54,596 nt of DNA from Edaphobacter sp. (GCA_025462645.1 JAOAPB010000061.1:1-54596), one strand, 5' to 3'; shown: positions 1-8,578, counted from the first letter of the stretch. A program made the numbers and translations. The notes: generated by a model not told the origin, from the sequence alone.

Positions 1-313
1 CTTGCCCCTGCGAGTGCGGTACTCGCTAACGCCGTACGGACGGACGTTGGTCCCGGTATTGGATGTTCTCTGTTCGTGGGGCAGAGAACATTTGAAACGA
101 GATCCCTCTACCTGATCCTTGCTGAGAAGTTGTTCACTCTTCCTGCGGCAAACGAGATGCTGCCGCTGTCGGCTCTGTTCGCAGGCAAGTAGCGAGAAGT
201 CGGCCAGTGTTTACGGATGTGTCCGCGATGGAACCAGTCGGGGCGTGCTCATTCCCGGAGGAGAGCGCCCCATCCGAGGGCTCGGATGGGGCGCTCGATT
301 TGCTATGCTCCGC
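1..313. other. Left-edge non-coding stretch with two hairpins
   Basis: I find no convincing gene here. The open frames have no ribosome binding site and no recognisable protein features. Two inverted repeats stand out. At 63-91 the arms ATGTTCTCTG and CAGAGAACAT enclose 9 nt. At 263-296 the arms GAGCGCCCCATCCGA and TCGGATGGGGCGCTC enclose 4 nt. The second lies 18 nt past the stop of the minus-strand VOC gene and could end its transcript, although no U-tract follows. Confidence 0.6.
263..296 (-). terminator. 15-bp perfect hairpin downstream of VOC gene
   Basis: The arms at 263-277 and 282-296 pair over 15 bp with a 4-nt loop. The hairpin begins 18 nt after the stop codon of the minus-strand VOC gene. 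The stem is GC-rich but has no T-run on either strand, so it may be a Rho-independent-like or processing hairpin rather than a canonical terminator. Confidence 0.45.
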
Positions 314-679
314 TTATTTTGCCTTGGGCTGCCAGAGGCCTAGAGCGGCTCCGGTGGGGTCGAGGATGACGCTGAAGGAGCCTTCGCCCATGACTTCGGT
401 GACGTCCTTCATGACCTGGGCGCCAAGGGATTTGGCCTTGGCCGTAGCTGCTTTGAGGTCGTCGACCTGGACGTAGGGTAGCCAGGAGGATGGGGCGCCT
501 GGGACGGGCTGCTTCATCATGCCGCCACCGGGGCCTTCGCCCGGCTTGATCAAGGTGTAGGTCCCCATGGGGCCCATGTCGACGTCGTCGAGTTGCCAGT
601 TGAAGAGGCTGGTGTAGAAGGTCTTGGCTTTGGAGGGATCGGTGGTGCCGAGTTCCATGTGACAGAAGGCGTTTGCCAT
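314..679 (-). CDS. VOC (glyoxalase/bleomycin resistance) family protein
   Basis: A 121-aa single-domain VOC-fold protein. The N-terminus reads FCHMELGTTDPSKAKTFYTS, the usual first beta strand and helix of the family, and the end reads ILDPTGAALGLWQPK. The last strand carries W where metal-dependent glyoxalases carry a Glu ligand, so metal-dependent catalysis is doubtful. The sequence is closer to the Cfp30B/27-kDa-antigen type, whose substrates are mostly unknown. The start is an ATG preceded by GAAAGGAAACAAC, a good ribosome binding site. It is apparently a single-gene unit, with a strong hairpin just after the stop. The family call is firm; no substrate is claimed. Confidence 0.88.
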   Translation of the reverse strand: MANAFCHMELGTTDPSKAKTFYTSLFNWQLDDVDMGPMGTYTLIKPGEGPGGGMMKQPVPGAPSSWLPYVQVDDLKAATAKAKSLGAQVMKDVTEVMGEGSFSVILDPTGAALGLWQPKAK

Positions 680-999
680 GTTGTTTCCTTTCGGGTGAAT
701 GGTTAGGGGCCCGGGAGTCCAGAGGTACAGGCTTGCATCTCCGACTGTTGGGCAGCTTACTCGTAGAGACGATTGGCGTCAGCGTCAATCGACACATTTA
801 TCCGGCTTTTTATTTAGCGGGAGAACAGGGTAGAAGGCTCGGGGCTAAGCCCCATCTATCGCGGCAGCTCATTTGTAGGGCCAAAGCCCTTCCCAACAGC
901 AATGACCCGTGCCTAAACAGACAAGACGAATAAGAAGATAAACAAAGACAAGGTCTTCGGTTCCTTTGGATGTGTATCCTGTCGCTTCGTCATCCCTTC
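680..999. other. Intergenic gap with REP-like hairpins
   Basis: No gene is supported here; open frames in this stretch lack ribosome binding sites and family features. It holds the upstream region of the VOC gene and the 3' flank of the sigma-factor gene. The only obvious structure is the pair of small GGGGC/GCCCC-type hairpins annotated at 841-890. Confidence 0.6.
841..890. repeat. REP-like paired hairpin element
   Basis: Two short GC-rich inverted repeats sit 23 nt apart: GGGGCTAAGCCCC at 841-853 and AGGGCCAAAGCCCT at 877-890. Paired hairpins of this kind recur as intergenic elements in Acidobacteriota (recollection, not searched). It lies between the 3' end of the sigma-factor gene and the start of the VOC gene. 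Confidence 0.45.
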
Positions 1000-2379
1000 C
1001 TAAACATTCTTTTGAAGGGATTTTAGTTTGCGTTCGAGGAAGCGGCGTTCGGGTTCGGTCTGGGCGCAGCTGAGGGCGCGCTGGAAGAAGGTCCGGGCCT
1101 GGGGGAGATTGCCGAGCTGGCGGTGAAATTCGCCTTCGGCGGCGTGGCGCAGGCGGTAGCGCTGTCCGTGATCGTCGTAGGGGATGGATTCGAGGGCATC
1201 GAGGGCGGCGGCCGGGCCTTCGACCTGAGCGAGGGCGATGGCGCGGTTGATGAGGACTACGGGGGTGGGCTGCATCTGCCGGAGGAGGTCGTAGAGGGTG
1301 AGGATGTGCTCCCAGTCGGTGAGGGCGAAGCACTCGGTGGTGGCGTGGGCGGCGGCGAGCTCGGCTTGCAGATGATAGGTGGAGAGGTGGTCTCCGTGGG
1401 CGGCCTGGCCGAGGTGGCGTAGACCCTGGTGGATCATGGATTGGTCCCAGAGGGTGCGGTCCTGCTCTTCGAGGAGGAGGAGGTCTCCGGCGGCATCGGT
1501 CCGCGCGGGGAGGCGAGCGGCCTGGAAGAGCATGAGGGCGAGGAGGGCGTGGACCTTGGGTTGGGCGGTGACGGCGTTTTCGGCGAGGGAGGTCGTGAGG
1601 CGGATGGCTTCGGCGCAGAGGTCGTTCTTGATGAGGCAGTCGCCGGTGGTGGCGGCGTAGCCCTCGGTGAAGAGGAGGTAGAGGACGTCGAGGACGGCTT
1701 CGAGTCGCTCTGGGAGCTGGGTTGGTCCGGGTACTTCGAAGCGGATGTTCTGGTCGCGGATGGTGCGCTTGGCACGGACGAGGCGCTGGGTGATGGCGGT
1801 CTCGGTGGAGAGGTAGGCGCGGGCTATCTCGGCGATGCCGAAGCCGCAGACGACCCTGAGGGTGAGGGCTACACTGGCAGGGCGGGGAAGGGAGGGGTGG
1901 CAGCAGACGAAGATGAGAGACAACTGCTCGTCGGCTACTTCGTTGGTGAAGTGGAGGGCCTCGCCGGGTGGGTGGAAGGGGCGGGGTTTGAGTTGGGCTT
2001 TGAGCTCGAGTTCGCCCTCGTCCTCGCAGAAGTCGAGGCGGCGGTCGCGTTTGAGGATGTCGAGCGCTCGGTGGTAGGCGACCTGGGTGAGCCAGGACTT
2101 CGGGTAGTTGGGGATGCCCTGGAAGGGCCAGAGATTGAGGGCCTGGAGCATGGCGTGCTGGACGACATCCTCGGCGAGGTCGAGATGACGGGCGCCGAGG
2201 ATGCGGGTGAGGTGAGAGACGATGCGGCCAAACTCGCGCCGGAAGAGATGGGCTACGAGCTGGTCGATGCTGTGAGCGGCGCCCTGGTTGGTGGTTTGGT
2301 CCGGGGGCTGGTCTGGATGCCGGTCTGGATTCTGGTCTGGATTTCGGTTCAGGCTCCGGATTGTGGTTGGCTCGGTCAT
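1000..2379 (-). CDS. ECF42-type RNA polymerase sigma factor with C-terminal extension
   Basis: A 459-aa sigma factor. Sigma region 2 lies at roughly residues 30-100 (FRREFGRIVSHLTRILGARH, then AEDVVQHAML) and region 4 at about 130-190 (IAEIARAYLSTETAITQRLV, a helix-turn-helix). After it comes a long helical extension containing YLLFTEGYAATTG, the signature of the DUF6596/ECF42 class. ECF42 factors are known to be encoded beside DGPF (YciI-related) proteins and to depend on their C-terminal extension instead of an anti-sigma factor. The DGPF partner is directly upstream, 5 nt away. The ATG start lacks a strong ribosome binding site, suggesting translational coupling to that partner. The target regulon is not visible. 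Confidence 0.88.
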   Translation of the reverse strand: MTEPTTIRSLNRNPDQNPDRHPDQPPDQTTNQGAAHSIDQLVAHLFRREFGRIVSHLTRILGARHLDLAEDVVQHAMLQALNLWPFQGIPNYPKSWLTQVAYHRALDILKRDRRLDFCEDEGELELKAQLKPRPFHPPGEALHFTNEVADEQLSLIFVCCHPSLPRPASVALTLRVVCGFGIAEIARAYLSTETAITQRLVRAKRTIRDQNIRFEVPGPTQLPERLEAVLDVLYLLFTEGYAATTGDCLIKNDLCAEAIRLTTSLAENAVTAQPKVHALLALMLFQAARLPARTDAAGDLLLLEEQDRTLWDQSMIHQGLRHLGQAAHGDHLSTYHLQAELAAAHATTECFALTDWEHILTLYDLLRQMQPTPVVLINRAIALAQVEGPAAALDALESIPYDDHGQRYRLRHAAEGEFHRQLGNLPQARTFFQRALSCAQTEPERRFLERKLKSLQKNV

Positions 2380-2384
2380 GGCGG

Positions 2385-2753
2385 CTAGTGCTGCGCGGGT
2401 GGGGGAGTGATGTCGATCTGACGGAGTTCGATGGATTGGCCGTCGATGAGGTGGGGGCAGGTGCGGGCGATGGCGACGGCTTCGTCGTAGTTGGGGGCCT
2501 CGATGATGAAGTAGCCTCCGAGGATCTCCTGGGACTCGCTGAAGGGGCCTTCGGTGACGAGGACCTTACCGTTCTCCGTGCGGAGGATGCGGTTGGTTCT
2601 ATCGACGAGCTTGTTGCCGCCGCGGAGGAGGCTGCGTTTGACGAGGCCATCGCGCCAGGCACTGTATTTGGCGATGAGAGCCTGCATCTCTTCAGGGGAC
2701 AGGTGGTCGAACTTGGCTTCGGGCTGATTGAGCAGCAGGATGTACTCGGGCAT
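2385..2753 (-). CDS. YciI / DGPF-domain protein, partner of ECF42 sigma factor
   Basis: A 122-aa YciI-like protein starting MPEYILLLNQPEAKF. It contains VLVTEGPFSESQEILGGYFI, the family signature, with EGPF in place of the usual DGPF. DGPF proteins are consistently found next to ECF42 sigma factors, sometimes in several copies; their biochemical role is not established. The gene starts at ATG after GGAGAAGCGATC, a good ribosome binding site, and its stop is 5 nt before the sigma-factor start, so the two form one operon. Confidence 0.9.
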   Translation of the reverse strand: MPEYILLLNQPEAKFDHLSPEEMQALIAKYSAWRDGLVKRSLLRGGNKLVDRTNRILRTENGKVLVTEGPFSESQEILGGYFIIEAPNYDEAVAIARTCPHLIDGQSIELRQIDITPPPAQH

Positions 2754-2861
2754 GATCGCTTCTCCTCGGATTGGGTGTGTCTTGTCTCTAGACGATCGAG
2801 CGGGGCTGGATTCGACAGAATGGGTCAGCGAAATTTTACGGGAGAGTGGCCTGATGCTTCT

Positions 2862-4448
2862 TTAGTGGGCTCCGGCAGGGGGTTTGCCTGGCTTCACTTT
2901 CTTGAAGAACCAGACGATGCCTACGCAGAAGAAGCAGAGGAGAGAGAGCCAGCGGAAGACGTCGACGAAGGCCCAATTGGAGGCCTGGCGCTGGAGTTCG
3001 CGGTAGAGGGTCGCTGTGGCCGGATCGGCTGCGTTCGCTTTGCCGAAGTAGGGGGTCAGGAACTGGGTCAAGTTGTGCAGGCTGTTCTGGAACTGCTGGC
3101 CGGTGCGGGGGACGGAGTTGATGATCTCATTCTGGTGGACGGCGCTGCGGCGGGTGAGCAGGGTGGAGGCGATAGAGATTCCGATGGAGCCGCCGATGTT
3201 GCGCATGAGGTTGAAGAGGCCGCTGGCGTTTCCGATCTGCTCGTTGCGAAGGGTTCCGTAGGCAGCGGTGCTGATGGGGACGAAGACGAAGCTGAGGCCG
3301 AAGCCGGTGATGAGGATCGGCAGAAGGAGGGTGGTGGGGGAGACGTCGAGGGTGATGTTGCCGAAGTAGAGGGTCGTGAGGCCGAAGGTGGCGAAGCCGA
3401 AGGTGAGGAGGTAGCGAGGGTCCACCTTGTTGGAGAGGAAGCCGATGATGGGCATGCCGCAGATGGCTCCGATACCGCGTGGGGCGACGACGAGACCGGC
3501 GGTGAAGGCGGTGTAGCCGAGGAGCTCCTGGTAGAAGAGCGGAAGGACGGTGACGGTGGAGTAGATGCCGATGCCGAACATGAAGATGAGGATGCAGCCG
3601 AGGAGGAAGTTGCGGTCCTTGAGGACCTTGAGGTCGACGAGGGTGTCCTTGTTGCGCCAGGAGTGCCAGACGAACCAGGCGAGCGAGGTGACGAGGAAGA
3701 AGAAGGCCCAGCGGATCCAGGTGGCTCCGAACCAGTCGTCCTCCTGGCCCTTGTCGAGGATGACCTGGAGGCAGCCGGTCCAGACGACGAGGGTTCCGAA
3801 GCCGATATTGTCGAAGGCGGGGGCCTTGGCGTTCTTGATGTAGGGGGGATCGATGATGAAGCGATTGATCATGAAGAGGGCGAGGATGCCGATGGGGATG
3901 TTGATGTAGAAGGCGTAGCGCCAAGAGTAGGTGTCGGTGAGCCAGCCGCCGAGGGTGGGGCCGAGGACAGGGGCGACGACGACTCCGAAGGCGAAGACGG
4001 CCATGGCGGCTCCGCGTTTGCGGGGCGGGAAGGACTCGAGGAGGATGGCCTGGGAGAGGGGTTGGAGGGCACCTCCGCCGGCTCCCTGGACGATACGGGC
4101 GAGGAGCATGAGGGGGAGGGAGGGGGCGGCTCCGCAGGCGAAGCTGGCCGCGGTGAAGATGGCGACGCAGGACATGAGGAAACGCTTGCGGCCGAAGCGG
4201 AGGGAGCACCAGTTGCTGGCAGGCAGGACGATCGCATTGGCAACGAGATAGCTGGTGAGGACCCAGGTGGCTTCGTCGTTGGAGGCGGAGAGGGAGCCGG
4301 CGATGTAAGGGAGGGCGACCGAGGCTATGGCGGTGTCGAGGACCTCCATAAAAGTCGCGAGCATGACGGACGCGGCGATGAGCCACGGATTGACACCGTG
4401 GGTGACTTCAGCGGATTGATCCGGAGGCGCAGATTCAGCTGTGGCCAT
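2862..4448 (-). CDS. DHA2-family (EmrB/QacA) MFS drug exporter
   Basis: A 528-aa inner-membrane transporter with about 14 predicted helices, the DHA2 size. The N-terminus has LDTAIASVALPYIAGSL, the DHA2 motif in TM1, followed by a loop reading RFGRKRFLM, the MFS motif A. DHA2 proteins export lipophilic drugs by proton antiport, usually with an EmrA-type adaptor and an outer-membrane channel. Neither partner is in the neighbourhood, so the gene stands alone. The start ATG at 4448 has only a weak ribosome binding site. It lies 108 nt upstream of the YciI start on the same strand, and co-transcription with the sigma pair is possible but unproven. A long open frame on the opposite strand is a high-GC shadow. 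Confidence 0.9.
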   Translation of the reverse strand: MATAESAPPDQSAEVTHGVNPWLIAASVMLATFMEVLDTAIASVALPYIAGSLSASNDEATWVLTSYLVANAIVLPASNWCSLRFGRKRFLMSCVAIFTAASFACGAAPSLPLMLLARIVQGAGGGALQPLSQAILLESFPPRKRGAAMAVFAFGVVVAPVLGPTLGGWLTDTYSWRYAFYINIPIGILALFMINRFIIDPPYIKNAKAPAFDNIGFGTLVVWTGCLQVILDKGQEDDWFGATWIRWAFFFLVTSLAWFVWHSWRNKDTLVDLKVLKDRNFLLGCILIFMFGIGIYSTVTVLPLFYQELLGYTAFTAGLVVAPRGIGAICGMPIIGFLSNKVDPRYLLTFGFATFGLTTLYFGNITLDVSPTTLLLPILITGFGLSFVFVPISTAAYGTLRNEQIGNASGLFNLMRNIGGSIGISIASTLLTRRSAVHQNEIINSVPRTGQQFQNSLHNLTQFLTPYFGKANAADPATATLYRELQRQASNWAFVDVFRWLSLLCFFCVGIVWFFKKVKPGKPPAGAH

Positions 4449-4631
4449 CGATAGGAACGGGTCCTTTGGGCGCGATGAGGAGCAGGGTGCCTGCTGGAGT
4501 AGAGGCCAAAACGAGGGTAAGGGATGCTTTTTGTGCCGGGTGAGGGCTTGAGACGACGCGAAGAAAGACGATACGCCGGAGAAGAGCCATGCCTGTCTTA
4601 TGAATGGCGGTGATCTAAGTTAGTGTCGCGG

Positions 4632-4973
4632 TTAGTGTCGCGAATCGGAGCTGGGAGTGGAGGGGCTATCCTCGAAGGCGTAGCTGGTAAGGGTGGGTGC
4701 GGAATCAATCTGGATGGGATTGACGGGGCGGTGGGAGATGGGGGGATGTTTGAGAGACGGGATCGGTCTGGGCCTGGGGGGCCTGAGACGGTGGGTTGGG
4801 CGAAGGCCGGTGGGGTTGAGTTGCCAGCCTGTGGATTGGGAGTAGGAGCCAATTCTGAGGGGGCTCGAGGAGGTAGAGCAGGCGGTGAACAGGCCTGCGA
4901 GGAGGCCTGCTACTCCGAGAGCGGCGATCTTGAGGAGAGTGCGGGCAGTTCGGTTCGACCTTCGAGGGGGCAT
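4632..4973 (-). CDS. Small proline-rich putative lipoprotein
   Basis: A 113-aa protein of no family I recognise. Residues 1-32 form a lipoprotein-type signal: basic MPPRRSNRTAR, a hydrophobic stretch, and a lipobox-like LFTAC with Cys at about residue 32. The remainder is rich in Pro, Arg and Ser and looks disordered. The ATG follows CTCTGGAGCCCCGC, a good ribosome binding site, and this is the main support for it being real, because other open frames overlap the same DNA. It is divergent from dnaK. No function is proposed. Confidence 0.45.
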   Translation of the reverse strand: MPPRRSNRTARTLLKIAALGVAGLLAGLFTACSTSSSPLRIGSYSQSTGWQLNPTGLRPTHRLRPPRPRPIPSLKHPPISHRPVNPIQIDSAPTLTSYAFEDSPSTPSSDSRH

Positions 4974-5139
4974 GCGGGGCTCCAGAGCAATTTATTCGAA
5001 ACACAGCAACCCCATGGCCATTTAGGGCTTCTGAGGAGAATTGCTGTCAGGGGTCAAGGTCTCAATGCAAGATGCGTTGTCTAAATGGCTAACTAAGTGG
5101 TTAAGGATGAATCCAAATGCTTTAGAAAGCATCAGAATA

Positions 5140-5175
5140 GTTGACAGTAAGTGACTCAAGGTGAGATTCTTGAGC
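5140..5175 (+). promoter_or_regulatory. HAIR-like HspR operator overlapping the dnaK promoter
   Basis: The known HspR site (HAIR) is CTTGAGT-N7-ACTCAAG. Here 5140-5146 is GTTGACA (4 of 7 matches), followed by exactly 7 nt and then a perfect ACTCAAG at 5154-5160. A further half-site CTTGAG follows at 5169-5174. The degenerate left arm coincides with a perfect sigma-70 -35 hexamer, TTGACA at 5141-5146; a -10 17 nt later (5164-5169) is poor. An HspR gene is present about 6.8 kb downstream. No CIRCE element is seen. Confidence 0.55.
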
Positions 5176-5219
5176 AGTCAAAAATGTGAACAGGCAGAGG
5201 CCTGAATGGGGGACAACAT

Positions 5220-7136
5220 ATGGGAAAGATTATTGGCATCGATTTGGGAACGACGAACTCCTGCGTTGCCGTGATGGAAGGCGGCGAGGCGAAGGTGATT
5301 CCGAATGAAGAGGGTGGGCGCACTACACCTTCTATCGTCGCGTTTACCAAAAGTGGTGAGCGGCTGGTTGGTCAGGTGGCCAAGCGGCAGGCGATTACGA
5401 ATCCTGAGAACACGATCTATTCGATCAAGCGGTTTATGGGACGCCGCTACAACGAAGTGAACGACGAAATGAAGATGGTGCCGTACAAGGTTGTGCAGCA
5501 GGGTGACCATATCGCCGTTGTTGCGCAGGGTAAGGAGTACACGCCGCCTGAGGTCTCGGCGATGATTCTGCAGAAGCTGAAGAAGGCCGCGGAGGACTAT
5601 CTGGGAACGTCGGTGACGGAGGCTGTGATCACGGTTCCGGCTTACTTCAACGATGCTCAGCGGCAGGCGACCAAGGATGCCGGCAAGATCGCCGGGCTTG
5701 ACGTGAAGCGCATTGTGAACGAGCCGACGGCTGCTGCTCTGGCCTATGGGCTGGACAAGAAGAAGGACGAGACGATTGCGGTCTACGACTTCGGCGGCGG
5801 TACGTTCGATATCTCGATCCTTGAGGTCGGCGAGGGCGTGATTGAGGTCAAGTCGACTAATGGCGATACGCACCTTGGCGGCGATAATCTGGACCAGCGG
5901 ATTGTGGACTGGCTGATTACCGAGTTCAAGAGCGAGTCGGGACTCGACCTGCACTCGAAGGGCAACGAGATGGCGCTGCAACGGTTGAAGGATGCCGCCG
6001 AGCGCGCGAAGATCGAACTTTCGACGGCGCAGGAGACGGAGATCAATCTGCCGTTCATCACTGCCGATGCGAGCGGGCCGAAGCACCTGGTCCGGAAGCT
6101 GACGCGGTCGAAGCTGGAGAGCCTCGTGGATGATCTGCTGCAACGGTCGATTGGGCCGAGCAAGCAGGCTCTGAAGGATGCCGGCATCGACGCGAGCAAG
6201 ATCGACGAGGTTGTCCTGGTCGGCGGTCAGACGCGTATGCCGAAGATTCAGCAGTTGGTGAAGGAGCTGTTTGGCAAGGAGCCCAATAAGGGCGTGAATC
6301 CTGATGAAGTGGTCGCGATCGGTGCGGCGGTTCAGGCCGGCGTTCTTGCGGGCGAGGTGAAGGACCTTCTTCTGCTGGATGTGACTCCGCTGACGTTGTC
6401 GATTGAGACGATGGGCGGGGTGGCGACTCCGATGATCAACCGGAACACGACGATTCCCACGAAGAAGACGGAGACGTTCTCTACGGCGGCTGACTCGCAG
6501 ACCGAGGTTGAGGTGCATGTGCTGCAGGGCGAGCGCCCGATGGCGGCGCAGAACCGGACTCTGGGCAAGTTCAAGCTGAGCGGGATTCCGCCTGCTCCGC
6601 GTGGCGTGCCGCAGATCGAGGTGACGTTCGACATCGATGCCAACGGCATTCTGAATGTGACGGCGAAGGACAATGCGACGGGCAAGGATCAGAAGATCAC
6701 GATCACGAGCTCGTCGGGCCTGAGCAAGGAGGAGGTTGAGCGGATGGCGAAGGATGCCGAGGCTCATGCTGCCGAGGACAAGGAGAAGCGCGACGAGGTT
6801 GAGGCGCGCAATAGCCTGGACTCGCTGGTCTACAACGTCGAGAAGATGTTGAAGGAAGCCGGCGATAAGGTTGCCGAGTCCGACAAGACCGAGGTCGAGA
6901 CGGCGCTGGCAGATGCGAAGACGACGCTGAGCGGAGCTCCCAGCCCGACTGAGCTGAATGCGGCGAAGGATCGTCTAACGAGTGCGAGCCACAAGCTCGC
7001 TGAGGCGATGTACAAGGCCACTGCGGCGTCGGCGACAGCGGATAGTGCTGGAGCTGCCGGAGCAACGGCGGAGGAGCCGAAGAAGGACGAAGGCGTCATC
7101 GATGCAGAGTATGTGGATGTGGACGAGAAGAAGTAA
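5220..7136 (+). CDS. dnaK: Molecular chaperone DnaK (Hsp70)
   Basis: A 638-aa Hsp70, the normal bacterial length. The nucleotide-binding domain (about 1-385) opens with [19 protein letters not shown] and contains [16 protein letters not shown] and [13 protein letters not shown], the phosphate and adenosine motifs. The linker [19 protein letters not shown] leads into the substrate-binding domain and a helical lid. The tail [15 protein letters not shown] resembles the conserved EEVDAEFEEV end. It folds clients using ATP with DnaJ and GrpE; dnaJ lies 1.4 kb downstream but no grpE is in the window. The ATG follows GGGGGACAACAT, a good ribosome binding site. A HAIR-like HspR site lies in the promoter, and an intrinsic terminator follows at 7172-7205. 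Confidence 0.98.
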   Translation: MGKIIGIDLGTTNSCVAVMEGGEAKVIPNEEGGRTTPSIVAFTKSGERLVGQVAKRQAITNPENTIYSIKRFMGRRYNEVNDEMKMVPYKVVQQGDHIAVVAQGKEYTPPEVSAMILQKLKKAAEDYLGTSVTEAVITVPAYFNDAQRQATKDAGKIAGLDVKRIVNEPTAAALAYGLDKKKDETIAVYDFGGGTFDISILEVGEGVIEVKSTNGDTHLGGDNLDQRIVDWLITEFKSESGLDLHSKGNEMALQRLKDAAERAKIELSTAQETEINLPFITADASGPKHLVRKLTRSKLESLVDDLLQRSIGPSKQALKDAGIDASKIDEVVLVGGQTRMPKIQQLVKELFGKEPNKGVNPDEVVAIGAAVQAGVLAGEVKDLLLLDVTPLTLSIETMGGVATPMINRNTTIPTKKTETFSTAADSQTEVEVHVLQGERPMAAQNRTLGKFKLSGIPPAPRGVPQIEVTFDIDANGILNVTAKDNATGKDQKITITSSSGLSKEEVERMAKDAEAHAAEDKEKRDEVEARNSLDSLVYNVEKMLKEAGDKVAESDKTEVETALADAKTTLSGAPSPTELNAAKDRLTSASHKLAEAMYKATAASATADSAGAAGATAEEPKKDEGVIDAEYVDVDEKK

Positions 7137-7171
7137 GTCTAATCCATAGCGGAAGGTATTTCGTAGCAAAG

Positions 7172-7205
7172 AAAAGAGGGGCGTTCCTGAGCGGGTGCCC
7201 CTTTT
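7172..7205 (+). terminator. Intrinsic terminator after dnaK
   Basis: The arms AAAAG-A-GGGGC (7172-7182) and GCCCCTTTT (7197-7205) pair with one bulged base around a 14-nt loop. The descending arm ends in TTTT. It lies about 35 nt after the dnaK stop and would separate dnaK from the following genes. Confidence 0.65.
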
Positions 7206-7358
7206 GGTATATAGGCCCGATTTGAGTCGTAGAGGCGTAGAGTGCGTCTTATTACCAGAAAGGATGAAGTGAACGGAAGCAGAAATCGAAACGACGAAAG
7301 TTATTCGGAAGTATGGCTGGAGAACCTGGAACTCAATCGATTGCGTGGAGGTAGGGCT

Positions 7359-7529
7359 ATGACCGAGACGATGTGGAGATGCGACCAGGTTCGCGCAGGG
7401 CGGTTGTATAACCGCATGATGTTCGACACGCGCGAAGAGGCAGAACAGTTTGCGCAGCGAATGCAGCAGATGGAGCCGGACCAGATGTTTTCGATTGAGG
7501 CGATCGAGGCAAAGCAGGTCTGGAACTAA
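7359..7529 (+). CDS. Conserved small hypothetical protein (56 aa)
   Basis: A 56-aa acidic protein beginning MTETMWRCDQVRAGRLYNRM. An upstream in-frame start exists at 7242, but the ATG at 7359 follows a clear GGAGGTAGGGCT ribosome binding site, and only this part looks protein-like. The pattern of Trp/Cys near the start, a basic centre, an EEAEQFAQRMQQMEP helix and a final IEAIEAKQVWN agrees with a small protein I recall beside heat-shock genes in related acidobacteria. I know no assigned function. It sits between dnaK and a DNA glycosylase on the same strand. Confidence 0.7.
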   Translation: MTETMWRCDQVRAGRLYNRMMFDTREEAEQFAQRMQQMEPDQMFSIEAIEAKQVWN

Positions 7530-7627
7530 TAAGTTTATAGAACGGGTGGTATAAGGCGTGGCGACGGCAGTTCTGGTGTTGACCAGTGCCGTCGCCATCG
7601 TCTGTTTGGCTTGAATGGAGGTGCGTA

Positions 7628-8512
7628 GTGCCTGAAGGGAATGAGATCCATCGATGGGCGGAGCGTCACGCGGCTGCGTTTGCAGGGAAGCCAGTGCGAG
7701 TGGATGGGCCGCAGGGGCGATTTGCCGATGTGGATCTGATCGATGGGCGGAAGCTCGAACGCGTGATGGCCGTGGGCAAGCACCTGGGGTATGACTTCGG
7801 GAGAGACAGAATTCTGCATGTGCATCTTGGGTTGCAGGGAGACTTCGCGGAGGGCTCTGGACCGTTGCCCGAGGTGAGGGGAGCTCTGCGGCTGAGGATG
7901 TGGAGTGCGGCAGCAGTGAAGAGGCCGGCGGTGCCGGGGGTGAGCAGGCGGCATGGCTGGTACTCGGAGGATGATGGCACAGGGCATATCGACGCTGAGA
8001 AGGTGGCGTGGGTGGAGTTGCGCGGACCGATGGATTGCTCGGTCTTCTCGCAGGAGAAGTGGGACGCGCTGCTGCAACGACTGGGGCCTGATCCGCTGAA
8101 TGGAGATGGGCCGGAGAAGGCGATTGCGAAGGTGGGGAAGAGTAAGAAGTCGATCGGTGAGCTGCTGATGGACCAGACTGTTGCCGCAGGCATCGGGAAT
8201 ATCTATCGGGCGGAGCTGTTGTTTCGAGCGCGGCTGAGCCCGTTTGTTTCGGGCAGTAAGGTGGCGGAAGAGACGCTGCGGTCGATATGGAAGGATGCCG
8301 GGGGGTTGATGAAGGCGGGGATGGTGGATCGAAGGATCGTAACGACGAAGCCGTCGGACCGCCCGCATAAGAAGGGGCAGGCGCTGAAGGAAGAGGCGCA
8401 TTATGTCTATCGGCGGAATGGCCGGCCCTGTTTTGTGTGTGAGACGACCGTTTTGAAGAAGGAGATGGCGGGGAGGAATCTGTTCTGGTGTCCGGCGTGT
8501 CAGGCAGAGTGA
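7628..8512 (+). CDS. Fpg/Nei-family DNA glycosylase (Nei2-like endonuclease VIII)
   Basis: A base-excision repair glycosylase/AP lyase of 294 aa. The start is fixed by chemistry: Fpg/Nei enzymes use Pro2 as the catalytic amine and Glu3 as acid, and a GTG at 7628 gives exactly M-P-E-G-N-E-I-H-R-W, with GGAGGTGCGTA as ribosome binding site. A longer reading from 7586 would bury Pro2. The internal helix-two-turn-helix region reads DQTVAAGIGNIYRAELLF. The C-terminal zinc finger has two Cys pairs (PCFVCE, then WCPACQ) in the last 25 residues. The EIHRW start fits actinobacterial Nei2-type enzymes, which act on oxidised pyrimidines. It lies between the dnaK and dnaJ genes on the same strand. Confidence 0.92.
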   Translation: MPEGNEIHRWAERHAAAFAGKPVRVDGPQGRFADVDLIDGRKLERVMAVGKHLGYDFGRDRILHVHLGLQGDFAEGSGPLPEVRGALRLRMWSAAAVKRPAVPGVSRRHGWYSEDDGTGHIDAEKVAWVELRGPMDCSVFSQEKWDALLQRLGPDPLNGDGPEKAIAKVGKSKKSIGELLMDQTVAAGIGNIYRAELLFRARLSPFVSGSKVAEETLRSIWKDAGGLMKAGMVDRRIVTTKPSDRPHKKGQALKEEAHYVYRRNGRPCFVCETTVLKKEMAGRNLFWCPACQAE

Positions 8513-8578
8513 GAATTTAGAGGCAAGAGCGGATTCGACGTGCGGAAGAGCCGTGCGGGTGCAGAATGGAAGAAGACT

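Noticed and set aside
119..476. Two overlapping + strand frames at the left edge
   Set aside because: No ribosome binding site, no domain, and the second runs antisense into the VOC gene.
869..2662. A 597-aa minus-strand open frame rich in Pro, Arg and Ser over the sigma-factor and YciI genes
   Set aside because: It is a frame shadow of two well-recognised genes; high GC at third positions removes stops. No domains or ribosome binding site.
2361..4454. A 697-aa + strand frame opposite the DHA2 exporter, very rich in Glu, Asp and Gly
   Set aside because: Antisense shadow of the exporter; composition is that of reversed high-GC codons and the start codon is not supported.
5100..5219. CIRCE element expected upstream of dnaK in HrcA systems
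   Set aside because: No TTAGCACTC-N9-GAGTGCTAA is present; the HAIR-like motif and HspR gene explain control better.
5178..6767. A 529-aa frame antisense to dnaK
   Set aside because: Complete overlap with a certain gene; antisense dnaK frames are a known artefact of codon structure.
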